Shown in pieces: positions 25,852 through 34,830 of a stretch of 64,000 bases of DNA. The DNA comes from UBA7657 sp049652985 (lineage in GTDB: Bacteria > Pseudomonadota > Alphaproteobacteria > Micavibrionales > Micavibrionaceae): NCBI GenBank assembly GCA_049652985.1, contig JBASFK010000010.1:94435-158434 (forward strand). The letters are read 5' to 3'. How positions within the stretch are numbered: position 1 is the stretch's first letter; every line of letters begins with the position of its first letter. The notes under the pieces were generated by a model. It saw only the letters and a program-made list of their open reading frames with translations. It was not told where the DNA came from and made no database searches. A program made the position numbers and the translations under genes.

Positions 25852-26481
25852 TTACGAACGCCTGCGCGGCGGCAGGTTCGCAGGCCGCCATTCATCCAGC
25901 CACGTATCGATCGGCACAATCGCGGGCGGCTTGCCGCTGTCGAAATAATAGGAATCGATCGCGTAAATCTCGCCGCTCTCTTTTTCCTTCACCGCCCCAC
26001 TATTGTGCGGCCACTGGCCGTCGACCAGGAACCCGCGGTGAATCGGCGGCGCGGCGTCGTGATGTTTCAGTAAGCCCGCTTCGTCCAGAAATTCAAGATA
26101 ATGCGTCGTGTTGATCGCCTCATCGATGCAATCCATCTGCGCCTGGTCGTTCTCAAATGTGTTGGCCTCGCCGAAATCGGGATTTAATTTCGCGTCCTTC
26201 GTCGCTTCCGCCTCTAAAATCGCGATGGCTTTCACGATCTGCTCGCGCTCTTTTTCGGGCGTCTTGGCGGGTTTTTTGAAAACCGCCGCCACCTTGTTCC
26301 ACTGCTTTTCATCCAGCGTCACCAGGCTTTTTTCCGAGCATGAAAAACCGTGGCAGAGCTGGAATTCGCCGGGCCAGTCGCTCTTGCTGGAATAAGGCAT
26401 CATGCTGATGCCGTTGCCTTTCGCGCAGGACGCGGTGACCAGTAATGCGCAGATAATGAAAAATTTGGTTGCGGCTTTCAC
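25852..26481 (-). CDS. putative lipoprotein, conserved hypothetical
   Basis: 209 aa with a lipoprotein signal peptide: MKAATKFFIICALLVTASC, lipobox VTASC with Cys19. The mature part has four further cysteines, an amphipathic Lys/Glu-rich segment (KKPAKTPEKEREQIVKAIAILEAEATKDAK) and a conserved-looking C-terminal block (MDCIDEAINTTHYLEFLDEAGLLKHH ... HRGFLVDGQWPHNSGAV ... YAIDSYYFDSGKPPAIVPIDTWL). Such lipoproteins occur widely in alphaproteobacteria without a known role. Confidence 0.7.
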   Translation of the reverse strand: MKAATKFFIICALLVTASCAKGNGISMMPYSSKSDWPGEFQLCHGFSCSEKSLVTLDEKQWNKVAAVFKKPAKTPEKEREQIVKAIAILEAEATKDAKLNPDFGEANTFENDQAQMDCIDEAINTTHYLEFLDEAGLLKHHDAAPPIHRGFLVDGQWPHNSGAVKEKESGEIYAIDSYYFDSGKPPAIVPIDTWLDEWRPANLPPRRRS

Positions 26482-26521
26482 CCGGAATTTTTATCGCAGG
26501 CGCGAACGCTTGGCAATCGGT

Positions 26522-26935
26522 TTACAGCAATTCGTTCACCGGAACCTCGGTGGATGGGCGGCGACCTTCTACAGGATCAACCGGAGATGCGCCATCAAGT
26601 CCATAGCCATGCACTGCATCTTTCGGCCATAAAGTCATAAAGGCATGATAAAGATCAGGCGGGTTTTCGTTTTTAGTTACATTGAACATGAAACTTGCAC
26701 TGGCGCCCCCAATAATGATATCGCCGCTTTTGACTTCAATCGGACTATGAAGATAAATTTCTGCTACGCAATCTTCTGTTGCCGTTAGGGGCTTGCCCAT
26801 TACAATTGCGCGGCCCGGCTTTTCGTTTCTGAAATCATGAACATAATGGCCCTGAACAGTTTCCCTCCATAATTGATTGATCTGCGGCGTAAATTGTTTG
26901 GGATCCCAGGGCTCAAATTTAACTTTGGATGGCAT
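26522..26935 (-). CDS. hypothetical cytosolic protein
   Basis: 137 aa from the ATG at 26935 (a TTG two codons upstream is less likely). Features: VKFEPWDPKQFTPQINQLWRETVQGHYVHDFRN, several beta-strands in the middle (CVAEIYLHSPIEVKSGDIIIGG) and a polar end with SPVDPVEGRRPSTEVPVNELL. No known motif. More AT-rich than neighbouring housekeeping genes. Confidence 0.55.
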   Translation of the reverse strand: MPSKVKFEPWDPKQFTPQINQLWRETVQGHYVHDFRNEKPGRAIVMGKPLTATEDCVAEIYLHSPIEVKSGDIIIGGASASFMFNVTKNENPPDLYHAFMTLWPKDAVHGYGLDGASPVDPVEGRRPSTEVPVNELL

Positions 26936-27064
26936 ACGCAATTCTTTCTTTTTTTGTTGTGGCCATTGTTTAACATATTAAATTGGCTTTTGTCAAAATG
27001 GGCATTTTTGATTTCATTTTGGCGCAGCGCTGCTTTACAAGATTGCAAAGCTTGAAGGATTCAC

Positions 27065-27739
27065 ATGAATGTCATCGCCATAGACGGTCCCGCCGCCAGC
27101 GGCAAGGGCACCATCGCGCGCAAAATCGCCGCCGCGCTGGACTTCAATTACCTCGACACCGGCCTGCTCTACCGCGCCATCGGCTACGGCGTGACGTCAA
27201 CCGGCGGCAACCCGTCCGACCTGCAAACGGCGCTTAACGTCGCCCGCTCCCTGCCTGCGCGCGTCAAAACCGATCCGGCTTATCTTGAAAACCCGGATCT
27301 GCGCACCGACGCCGCCTCGGAATCCGCCTCGCTTGTCGCCTCCATGCAAGATGTGCGGGACGTGATCCTCGCCCTCCAGCGCGATTTTGCCCGGAATCCT
27401 GGCAAAAACTCTAATGGAAACAATTACTTAGGTGCGGTGCTGGACGGGCGCGACATCGGCACCGTGATTTGCCCCGCCGCCCCGGCCAAATTGTTCGTCG
27501 TCGCCTCGCTCGAAACCCGCGCCCAGCGCCGCCTAAAAGAGTTGCAATCACGGGGCATTACCACTACATATGAGGCCGTTTTAAGGGATATGCGTGAGCG
27601 GGATGCCCGCGACGCGGAACGGAAGATAGCCCCGATGAAACCGGCAGGCGATGCGCTGGAACTAGATACCACGCACCTCTCACCGGATCAGGCTTTTGAA
27701 AAAGCCATGGACTATATCCGCTCCCGCCTCAGCTCATAG
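27065..27739 (+). CDS. cmk: cytidylate kinase
   Basis: 224 aa. Phosphorylates CMP/dCMP. P-loop GPAASGKGT (residues 8-16), NMP-binding YLDTGLLYRAIGYG, LDGRDIGTVICPAA (CMP specificity region), LID region RLKELQSRG...RERDARDAERKIAPMKPAGDA. Followed after 102 bp by rpsA, a pairing conserved in most proteobacteria. Confidence 0.96.
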   Translation: MNVIAIDGPAASGKGTIARKIAAALDFNYLDTGLLYRAIGYGVTSTGGNPSDLQTALNVARSLPARVKTDPAYLENPDLRTDAASESASLVASMQDVRDVILALQRDFARNPGKNSNGNNYLGAVLDGRDIGTVICPAAPAKLFVVASLETRAQRRLKELQSRGITTTYEAVLRDMRERDARDAERKIAPMKPAGDALELDTTHLSPDQAFEKAMDYIRSRLSS

Positions 27740-27841
27740 AGCGAAGCGCATAAATCAAAACCCTTGAGACAGGTGTTCGCACCACGGCCTCCAAAAAGCG
27801 AGGGTGGTTCAAGCGTTCACCACGAAAGGAAGTAAATTACC

Positions 27842-29692
27842 ATGGCAAGTACAGCCGCAAAACTAATCGACAGAGAAGACTCCAACGAATTCGCAGCGCT
27901 GCTGAAAGAATCGCTCGGGGGTTCCACTAAATTCGAAGGCAATGTCGTCAACGGCACTGTCGTCGGCATCACCGACGATTTCATTATCGTCGATGTCGGT
28001 CTGAAATCGGAAGGCAGGATTCCCAAGCATGAATTCGCCAAACCCGGCGAAGACCCTGAAATCAAAACCGGCGACACCATCGAGGTCTTCGTTGAAAAAA
28101 TCGAAGGCCGCGACGGCGAGTCCGTTCTTTCCCGCGAAAAAGCGCGCAGGGAAGAAGTCTGGATCGAGCTGGAAAAATCCCACAAGAAGAACGAGCGCGT
28201 CACCGGCATTATCTTTGGCCGCGTGAAAGGCGGCTTCACCGTCGATCTCGGCGGCGCCGTTGCGTTCCTGCCCGGCTCCCAGGTGGACATTCGCCCCGTG
28301 CGCGACGTGTCCCCTTTAATGGGCGCCCCGCAGCCGTTCCTCATCCTGAAAATGGACCGCGCCCGTGGAAACATTGTTGTTTCCCGCCGCGCCGTTCTCG
28401 AGGAAAGCCGCATGAGCGCGCGTTCCGACCTGCTCGACACGCTGAAAGAGGGCAAAATCCTCCAGGGCGTGGTCAAGAACATCACCGATTACGGTGCGTT
28501 CGTTGATCTCGGCGGCGTCGACGGCCTGCTCCATGTGACCGACATCTCGTGGAAACGCGTCAACCACCCCTCCGAAGTGCTGCAGATCGGCCAGAACATC
28601 GACGTTCAGGTCATCCGCTTCAACGAGGAAACGGGACGCATCTCCCTCGGCATGAAACAGCTTGAGGACGATCCGTGGAAAGACGTTGCCGCGAAGTTCA
28701 CCGTCGGTGAGCGCTTCAAAGGCCGCGTCACGAACATCGCCGATTACGGCGCGTTCGTCGAACTGCAGGAAGGCATCGAAGGCCTCGTGCACGTCTCCGA
28801 AATGTCCTGGACCAAGAAAAACATCCACCCCGGCAAGATCATCTCGACCAGCCAAGAAGTGGAAGTCGTCATCCTCGACGTTGATCCGGACAAACGCCGC
28901 ATTTCCCTGGGCCTCAAGCAGGCGCAGGAAAACCCCTGGAAGAAGTACGCCGACGCCCACAAGGCCGGCGACGAGATCGAGGGCGAAGTGCGCAATGTCA
29001 CCGAATTCGGCCTGTTCGTTGGCCTGACCGACGAGATCGACGGCATGGTTCACCTGTCCGACATCTCATGGGAAGACAACAACGAGGAAACGCTCAAGGC
29101 GTTCAAGAAGGGCGACATGGTCAAGGCGAAAATCCTCGACATGACCCCCGACAAGGAACGCGTTGCGCTCGGTATCAAGCAACTGACCAAAGACCCGCAT
29201 GAAGGCAAGCGTCCGAAAAAATCGGAAAGCGCCGGCAAGGGCGGAGCCGAAGGCAAGGGCGAGGTGGTCACCGCGACCATTTCCGCCATTACTTCCGGCG
29301 GCATCGAGGTCACCGTCGGCGACAAGAAAGGCTTCATCAAGAAGTCCGACCTGTCGCGCGAGCGTTCGGAACAGCGTTCCGACCGTTTCGCAGTCGGCGA
29401 GAAGATCGACGCCAAGGTCATCAGCACCGACAAGAAAGGCCAGCTCAGCCTTTCGATCAAGGCCCGCGAAATCGACGAGGACAAACAGGCGATGAAGGAA
29501 TTCGGCTCGACCGAATCCGGCGCTTCCCTCGGCGACATTCTCGGCGCGGCGCTCGGCAAGAAATCGGATGCGTCCGAAGAAAAGCCGAAAGCCAAAAAGG
29601 CCTCGAAGAAAAAAGCTGACGACGCTGAAGAAAGCGAAGAATCTTCAGACGCGAAGCCGAAAAAGAAGAAAGCTAAAAAGGACGAGGAATAA
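27842..29692 (+). CDS. rpsA: 30S ribosomal protein S1
   Basis: 616 aa with six S1/OB domains starting near residues 34, 120, 205, 292, 379 and 465. Domains 3 to 5 carry the classical pattern (GVVKNITDYGAFVDLGGVDGLLHVTDISW and near copies). The C-terminus (about 570-616) is a Lys/Glu/Ala-rich tail that is probably disordered. RBS GAAAGGAAG upstream. S1 lets ribosomes load on structured or leaderless-poor messages. An intrinsic terminator follows. Confidence 0.97.
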   Translation: MASTAAKLIDREDSNEFAALLKESLGGSTKFEGNVVNGTVVGITDDFIIVDVGLKSEGRIPKHEFAKPGEDPEIKTGDTIEVFVEKIEGRDGESVLSREKARREEVWIELEKSHKKNERVTGIIFGRVKGGFTVDLGGAVAFLPGSQVDIRPVRDVSPLMGAPQPFLILKMDRARGNIVVSRRAVLEESRMSARSDLLDTLKEGKILQGVVKNITDYGAFVDLGGVDGLLHVTDISWKRVNHPSEVLQIGQNIDVQVIRFNEETGRISLGMKQLEDDPWKDVAAKFTVGERFKGRVTNIADYGAFVELQEGIEGLVHVSEMSWTKKNIHPGKIISTSQEVEVVILDVDPDKRRISLGLKQAQENPWKKYADAHKAGDEIEGEVRNVTEFGLFVGLTDEIDGMVHLSDISWEDNNEETLKAFKKGDMVKAKILDMTPDKERVALGIKQLTKDPHEGKRPKKSESAGKGGAEGKGEVVTATISAITSGGIEVTVGDKKGFIKKSDLSRERSEQRSDRFAVGEKIDAKVISTDKKGQLSLSIKAREIDEDKQAMKEFGSTESGASLGDILGAALGKKSDASEEKPKAKKASKKKADDAEESEESSDAKPKKKKAKKDEE

Positions 29693-29743
29693 TTTCCTCT
29701 GCCTTCTGCTTTCCCCGTGGAAAACGGGGACCTTCAGAAAAAA

Positions 29744-29776
29744 CAAAAAAACCCGGGATCACCTCCCGGGTTTTTT
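29744..29776 (+). terminator. intrinsic terminator after rpsA
   Basis: Hairpin ACCCGGGA / TCCCGGGT with a short ATCACC loop region, preceded by an A run and followed by six T. The core is almost identical to the terminator at 30410. Confidence 0.9.
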
Positions 29777-29849
29777 ATTGCCCCCTCCACAGGAACCAAT
29801 ACCGCTCTCCTCCTGTTAGTTTTCCTGCAGCTCACAAAAGGAAACCCCC

Positions 29850-30380
29850 ATGGACCATGTCACAGCAATCTTTGAAACCCGTTCCGATGCCGAACGCGCC
29901 CTCATAAAACTCGAAGCCCTCGGCGTCACCGAAAACCAGGTCAGCGTCCTGACCACCGACGAAGCACGCGGCGATTTCGTCATCAAAAATAATAGCAAAG
30001 CCGAAGAAGGCGCAACCACAGGTGCGGCACTCGGCGGCCTCTCCGGCGCGGTTCTCGCCGCGCTTGTCTCGACCAGCGCCATGGTCATCCCTGGTCTCAA
30101 TCTCGTCGTCTCGGGCTATCTCGTCTCCGCCGTCGCCGGTTTCGGCATCGGCACCGCCGCGGGCAGCATCCTCGGCGCGCTGGTCGGCCTCGGCTTCCCT
30201 GAATATGAAGCCAAATTATACGAAGAGGAGCTCAGCGACGGCCACATCCTCGTCGCTGTCAAACCCGTCAGCAACGGCCAGAAAAAAGAAGTGAAGAAAA
30301 TCCTCGACGAAGCCAAAACCAGCCGCGCCCGCACCGAACGCGACGCCACCGACATCGACCGCGGCGGCATTATTATTTAG
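29850..30380 (+). CDS. general-stress 17M-like membrane protein with glycine-zipper
   Basis: 176 aa. N-terminal alpha/beta domain of the general stress protein 17M type (HVTAIFETRSDAERALIKLEALGVTENQVSVLTTDE). Two glycine/alanine-rich hydrophobic segments follow (about 52-75 and 83-113), separated by VIPGLNLVVSG, with small-residue spacing (GAALGGLSGAVLAAL, GFGIGTAAGSILGALVGLGFP) typical of glycine zippers. A second alpha/beta unit lies at the end (YEEELSDGHILVAVK). Likely inner-membrane associated; function unknown. A twin terminator encloses it. Confidence 0.75.
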   Translation: MDHVTAIFETRSDAERALIKLEALGVTENQVSVLTTDEARGDFVIKNNSKAEEGATTGAALGGLSGAVLAALVSTSAMVIPGLNLVVSGYLVSAVAGFGIGTAAGSILGALVGLGFPEYEAKLYEEELSDGHILVAVKPVSNGQKKEVKKILDEAKTSRARTERDATDIDRGGIII

Positions 30381-30409
30381 TAGAGTCATCTAACCACTTC
30401 CCCCACCCC

Positions 30410-30442
30410 AAAAAAAACCCGGGATCATCTCCCGGGTTTTTT
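30410..30442 (+). terminator. intrinsic terminator after the stress-protein gene
   Basis: Stem ACCCGGGA / TCCCGGGT, preceded by eight A and followed by six T. The hairpin is nearly the same sequence as at 29744-29776. Confidence 0.88.
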
Positions 30443-31638
30443 ATAAATCAAAATCGAATTCTAAAGCATCATAAACATTTCTAATACTTTTTTCATGGTA
30501 AGAATGCGCCCTCTGACTTCCATAATTATAACGCCCACCGGGGGGAAATTCATTGTATGCACTTAAAAACAGTCGCGATGCTTTTTTATTAATTCGGTTG
30601 TTATCACCAAAGTTAGTAAAAAAGACTCTTTTTCGATCAGTTGCCCCACGCTTGGCTCCCAAAATACTTTTAAGGTTTAAGCGGTCAGCGCCGTTATTAT
30701 TGTCGTCAAAACCATATCCAAGAATATAAATAACTTCAGCCTTCGAAACGATTTTCTGCGCATTCTCAAAATGCTTCGATTTTTTTTTCGCCAGGATCGA
30801 TTATATTAATGCCGCTAAGAGCTTTATATGCAGCATTAAACTGACGTAAAAATATCATGTCCCATTTTTCTTCACGAGTAACGTTTACATACTTGGAAAC
30901 CTCATCGTCTATGATTTTTAAAATAGGAAAATTTTTGAAATTCTCACTTACTTGGCCATACAAATGAATAACCCGATCTGAGCTAAAAAAGCTTCCTATA
31001 TCCTCATTGGAACCATTAATTGTTTCAATTCCACAAAAATTATTATAAAGAATCCTCTCTAATGAAATATCGTAGTTAAAAGTTATAAAATTTACGTGAT
31101 TCCTTTTTTTAAGTTCTTCAAAGCTATCACAGCCTGTCAGCATTTTTTCTGTAATAAATCTGAGCCAATTATCTTTAAAATTTTTCAATATCAATCCATC
31201 TCCCTTTTTATGATTAGCGGGATATGGGGATTTTTTATGTTTATTTCGATGATTAATATTAGCTTTGAGATTAAAATAATTCTGCTCGCGCTCAAGAATA
31301 ATCCAAGCAATAAGCAATTTTCCTATTTTTTGAAGAGCTTTATTTCTTCCTAAAAAATAATCAATCACAAGCGGATTAATATCCGAAAGCTTTTCTTTTA
31401 AGCTTTTACAGTCATTCGTAAATTTGTCCCACGCATGCGAAGAAGAAATTTTTTCTTCGTTCATTATATCTACAATGTACTGAGGCACAGCGCTTGCCTT
31501 GTATCTATAACTACTTGCGTTTTTAATCAGCTCATCTGATCGCCGTATTATCTCTTCCACAAGTTCTTCGCCTGTGGGATAGCCGTAATGCCAGCTCGCA
31601 CCAGCGCCTAATATGAAGACTGTCTTTTTCGAAAACAT
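30441..31638 (-). pseudogene. SIR2-like domain protein, interrupted by a frameshift in an A9 tract
   Basis: The first frame (290 aa) starts MFSKKTVFILGAGAS, with the NAD-binding GAGAS at 11-15, TFNYD at 186-190 and HLYG at 225-228, the SIR2_2-type pattern. It stops at 30766 just after a run of nine A on the coding strand (30780-30788). One base less would continue the frame as HFENAQKIVSKAEVIYILGYGF and on to 30441, restoring a product of about 398 aa with the expected YILGYGFDDNNN SIR2 segment. Strongly AT-rich and foreign-looking, placed between rpsA and ihfB, which are usually close. SIR2 domains in phage defence deplete NAD, so a defence role is possible but not shown. May be a pseudogene, a phase-variable gene or a sequencing error. 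Confidence 0.8.
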
Positions 31639-31987
31639 ATTTTTACTTTAAGCAGCACGCCTTTATATTGAAATGACTTAAGTTATAGGATTAAATTCCT
31701 TTACTCTCCCGCCCATTCATTATAAAATCCCAGCACCATCGTGAATAAGCCGCCCCTGCCTCCCGCCCCTTCACACCCTCCCCAATTTTTTATGAAAAAC
31801 GATAAAGTCGCACCCACCCCCACCCCCCTCGCGGTGTACGCAGTGAAATCTAATTTCCCTTTCCCATCAATGACTTTTGCTTGACGCCCCCGCCGCCATG
31901 GTGGCAATGTTGAATTCTACTCATTGAAACGACACGGAAAACTGCGAAATCTGTATTTTCGCGCGAATTGCAAAGGGGATTAGAGCA
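31639..31987. other. 349-bp gap upstream of ihfB
   Basis: The part next to the SIR2 gene is AT-rich, then comes a C-rich, purine-poor stretch (31745-31850) that encodes nothing credible. Near ihfB is an imperfect palindrome GCCGCCATGGTGGC (31893-31906) and a possible -35 TTGACG (31881-31886) with a poor -10. The ihfB promoter must lie here; no repeat or RNA gene seen. Confidence 0.5.
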
Positions 31988-32296
31988 ATGACGAAGTCCG
32001 AACTTATTCAACGCCTTGCCGAGCGCAACCCGCATTTATACCTGCGCGACATCGAAAAAATCGTCGAGACCGTGTTCGATGAAATCACCGGCGCGCTCGC
32101 ACGCGGCGACCGGGTCGAGCTCCGCGGCTTCGGCGCGTTCTCGGTCAAAAGCCGCGAGGCCCGCACGGGGCGCAACCCCCGCACCGGCGAAACCGTCAGT
32201 GTCGATGCGAAACGCCTGCCCTTCTTCAAGACCGGCAAGGCATTGCGCGAGCGCCTGAACGGCGGCGCGGCCCAGGGCGGCAGCGAATACCAGTAA
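31988..32296 (+). CDS. ihfB: integration host factor beta subunit
   Basis: 102 aa histone-like DNA-bending protein. MTKSELIQRLAERNPHLYLRDIEKIVETVFDEITGALARGDRVELRGFGAFSVKSREARTGRNPRTG is the canonical IHF-beta sequence, including the beta-arm with the intercalating proline (RNPRTGE). C-terminal eight residues are a variable tail. Leads ihfB-lapA-pyrF. Confidence 0.96.
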   Translation: MTKSELIQRLAERNPHLYLRDIEKIVETVFDEITGALARGDRVELRGFGAFSVKSREARTGRNPRTGETVSVDAKRLPFFKTGKALRERLNGGAAQGGSEYQ

Positions 32297-32328
32297 CGAC
32301 CACCACTAAAAGAAAGGAACCTTAGCCG

Positions 32329-32688
32329 ATGGGTTTCATCCGCGGCATCATCGGCCTCGCCTTCGCCGTGCTCTTTGCCATCTTCGCCGTCGCCAACCGC
32401 CAGGACGTCGAAATCGTCTGGCATCCCGTCCTCCCGCCCGTCCACGCCCCGCTCTATGTCGTCGCGCTCGGCCTCCTCGCCCTCGGTTTTGTCCTCGGCG
32501 GGATCATGGGCTGGCTGAATTCCGTGCCCGTGCGCTGGCAGAAAAGCCGCCAGGCCCGCAAGATCAAAAAACTTGAGAAGCAGCTCGGCGCCGTGAAGGA
32601 AACCAAGGTACCTGAAACGCCAATCATCCAGCCGGTAACCGACTGGGTCCCGCCGCCTGTTCTCGACAAACCCCCGGGGCAGCCATGA
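32329..32688 (+). CDS. lapA: LapA-family inner-membrane protein (DUF1049)
   Basis: 119 aa. Two hydrophobic helices (residues 5-24 and 43-66) with the LapA motifs AVANRQDVEIVWHPV and LGLLALGFVLGGIMGWL, then a coiled basic segment (RWQKSRQARKIKKLEKQLGA) and a Pro-rich tail. In gammaproteobacteria LapA/LapB adjust LpxC turnover; no lapB is seen here. Overlaps pyrF by 4 bp. Confidence 0.88.
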   Translation: MGFIRGIIGLAFAVLFAIFAVANRQDVEIVWHPVLPPVHAPLYVVALGLLALGFVLGGIMGWLNSVPVRWQKSRQARKIKKLEKQLGAVKETKVPETPIIQPVTDWVPPPVLDKPPGQP

Positions 32689-33389
32689 ATAAACCTGCGA
32701 AAAAACCGCCGATTATTTTTTGCGCCCTCGACACGCCGGATCTGAAGCGCGCCATCGAGCTTGCGAAATCCGTCGGCCCCGTCACCGGCGGCCTCAAGCT
32801 CGGCCTCGAATTTTTTTCAACCCACGGCCCCCAAGGCGTCGAGAAAGTCCGCGAGGCCTGCCCCGCCGCCGACATTTTTCTGGACCTCAAATTCCATGAT
32901 ATTCCGAATACGGTCGCGGCATCAGTCAAATCCATCTCCGAAAACCTCGCCCCCGCTTATCTGAACGTCCACGCGCCCGGCAGCACAGAAATGATGGAAG
33001 CCGCCAAGAAAGTCTGCGCGAAACAGACAAAACTTCTCGGTGTTACGCTTCTGACGAGTTTGTCCGATCAAAATCTTCTCGATGTTGGCATTACAGAGTC
33101 AATCGGCGTTCGCGTTCTGAAATTGGCAACACTCGCAAAGAAATCCGGACTCGATGGCGTTGTATGTTCGGGTCATGAAATAGAAACTATTCGTAAGGAC
33201 CTCGGAAAAGATTTCATCCTTATGGTCCCCGGCATCCGCCCCGAAGGCTCCGACAAAAACGACCAGAAACGCGTCATGACGCCGAAAGAAGCGCTGCAAA
33301 AAGGCGCAACGCACCTCGTCATCGGCCGCCCGATCACGCAGGCGAAAGATCCCGCCGCCGCCGCCTGCGAAATTCTGGAATCGTTATAA
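32685..33389 (+). CDS. pyrF: orotidine 5'-phosphate decarboxylase
   Basis: 234 aa TIM barrel that makes UMP. Catalytic cluster DLKFHDIPNTV with the essential Lys and Asp residues, upstream LALDTPD-like IIFCALDTPDLKRA, phosphate-binding end VPGIRPEG...IGRPITQAKDP. Bases around 33010-33200 are more AT-rich than the rest of the gene, but the reading frame is normal. Confidence 0.95.
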   Translation: MNKPAKKPPIIFCALDTPDLKRAIELAKSVGPVTGGLKLGLEFFSTHGPQGVEKVREACPAADIFLDLKFHDIPNTVAASVKSISENLAPAYLNVHAPGSTEMMEAAKKVCAKQTKLLGVTLLTSLSDQNLLDVGITESIGVRVLKLATLAKKSGLDGVVCSGHEIETIRKDLGKDFILMVPGIRPEGSDKNDQKRVMTPKEALQKGATHLVIGRPITQAKDPAAAACEILESL

Positions 33390-33403
33390 TCAGGAGAAAC
33401 CCC

Positions 33404-34204
33404 ATGAAACATTTCAACCCCGCATTACCGCCCCGCGAAGCCTCACAGAATGTCCGCGCCTTCCTCCGGGATAATCATGATACCTTCTGGATGATCCTCA
33501 AACCGCTGCTGCCTTTCATCATCGGCCTCGAACTGATCGATGTCTTCGTTAATCACCTATTCTTTGCAGATAGTAAAAAAGAGCTGACCCTGGGCTCGTT
33601 TTTTGCATCCTACTTCCTCGGCGCGCTGATGATTTCATGGCACCGCGTCGTCATTCACGGCGCCGACCGTTACGTGCCCATGAATCCGTTCAAACCGAAA
33701 AAGAGCGAGCTTGCTTTCATGTTCGTACCCTTCGGGCTGGCTTTTCTGTACGGATTTGGAACGGCGATTCTCGCTGTCCTTTCGGCGAAACTCGGCGGCC
33801 CGGCGCTCGCGATTATCCTGATGGCCATCCTCGTCGTGTTCGGCGTGATCGCCGCCTTTAAAATTTCCTTCTATTTACCGGCCAAGGCCGTCGACGCAGG
33901 CATAACCTTGCGCCAGTCCTGGAACATGACAACCGGCTATGCCTGGAAAATGTTCGTGGCCGGGTTTCTTTCGTCCTGGCGTGTCCTGCTGATCACATTG
34001 GCCTATGCCCTCATGGCCGGCGCGCTTGGCGGCATGCTGGGCGGGACTTTATTCGGGGTCGAAAGCCTTGGCTTCCGCTTTGTAATGTTCATATGTCTGC
34101 TGCCGCTCATCGTCTATGCCCAGCCGCTGATGACCGTCATCGGCGTCACGGTGCTCTCGAACTATTACCAGTGGACGATCAATAACCCGCGCAATGTTTC
34201 ATGA
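33404..34204 (+). CDS. polytopic membrane protein of unknown function
   Basis: 266 aa with about six hydrophobic segments (roughly residues 28-45, 65-85, 103-123, 130-155, 180-215 and 222-250). The loops carry short conserved-looking strings (ADRYVPMNPFKPKKSELAF, WNMTTGYAWKMF). It resembles small membrane proteins of the YIP1/DUF-type family but I cannot name one. It lies between pyrF (14 bp upstream) and trpF (ATGA overlap), so it is coexpressed with them. Coding bias matches neighbours. Confidence 0.7.
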   Translation: MKHFNPALPPREASQNVRAFLRDNHDTFWMILKPLLPFIIGLELIDVFVNHLFFADSKKELTLGSFFASYFLGALMISWHRVVIHGADRYVPMNPFKPKKSELAFMFVPFGLAFLYGFGTAILAVLSAKLGGPALAIILMAILVVFGVIAAFKISFYLPAKAVDAGITLRQSWNMTTGYAWKMFVAGFLSSWRVLLITLAYALMAGALGGMLGGTLFGVESLGFRFVMFICLLPLIVYAQPLMTVIGVTVLSNYYQWTINNPRNVS

Positions 34205-34830
34205 CCAAAGTTAAAATTTGTGGCCTGAAAGATTCCGATAACCTGCGCGCCGCCGTCGAGGCCGGGGCCGATTTCGTCGGCTTTGTGTTTTTCGAAGGCT
34301 CGCCGCGCAATATCGATTTCCACACAGCCGCGAATTTGCGCCAGCTCACGCCTGAAACGGTCAAAGCCGTCGGCCTGTTCGTCGACCCCACGGATGAACA
34401 GCTTGAAAAATTCGCCATCGGCCTGAAACTCGACATGATCCAGCTCCACGGCGATGAAACGCCCGACCGGATCATGGATATCAAAAGAAAATTCGGTATC
34501 CGTGTCATGAAGGCCATCCGTGTCGGCAACAAAGACGACCTAAAGCAAATCGAGCAATTCCAGCCGGTCGCCGACTGGCTGCTGTTCGATGTCAAAGTTG
34601 AGGGCGAGCACGGCGGAACCGGGCAGTCATTCGACTGGTCGCTGCTCCGCCGCCGAAAATTCGAAAAGCCATGGATGCTCTCGGGCGGCCTGAACGCGGG
34701 CAATGTCGCTTCCGCCCTCGGTATATTGCGGCTCAAAGCCGTCGATGTTTCTTCAGGGGTGGAGAGCGAGCGCGGCGTCAAGGACGCCGCTAAAATCCGC
34801 GCCTTCATCAAGGCCGCCAAGAGGGATTAA
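34201..34830 (+). CDS. trpF: phosphoribosylanthranilate isomerase
   Basis: 209 aa; third step of tryptophan synthesis. Catalytic Cys in VKICGL (residues 4-9) and catalytic Asp in LLFDVK; FVFFEGSPRNI and LSGGLNAGNVASALG are the phosphate-binding barrel ends; C-terminal VDVSSGVESERGVKD. Overlaps the end of the upstream membrane gene, and by 4 bp the convergent regulator gene. Confidence 0.95.
   Translation: MTKVKICGLKDSDNLRAAVEAGADFVGFVFFEGSPRNIDFHTAANLRQLTPETVKAVGLFVDPTDEQLEKFAIGLKLDMIQLHGDETPDRIMDIKRKFGIRVMKAIRVGNKDDLKQIEQFQPVADWLLFDVKVEGEHGGTGQSFDWSLLRRRKFEKPWMLSGGLNAGNVASALGILRLKAVDVSSGVESERGVKDAAKIRAFIKAAKRD

Noticed and set aside
31701..31907. 68-codon minus-strand frame upstream of ihfB
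   Set aside because: Gly/Trp-rich sequence over a C-rich intergenic stretch, no ribosome site, no family features.
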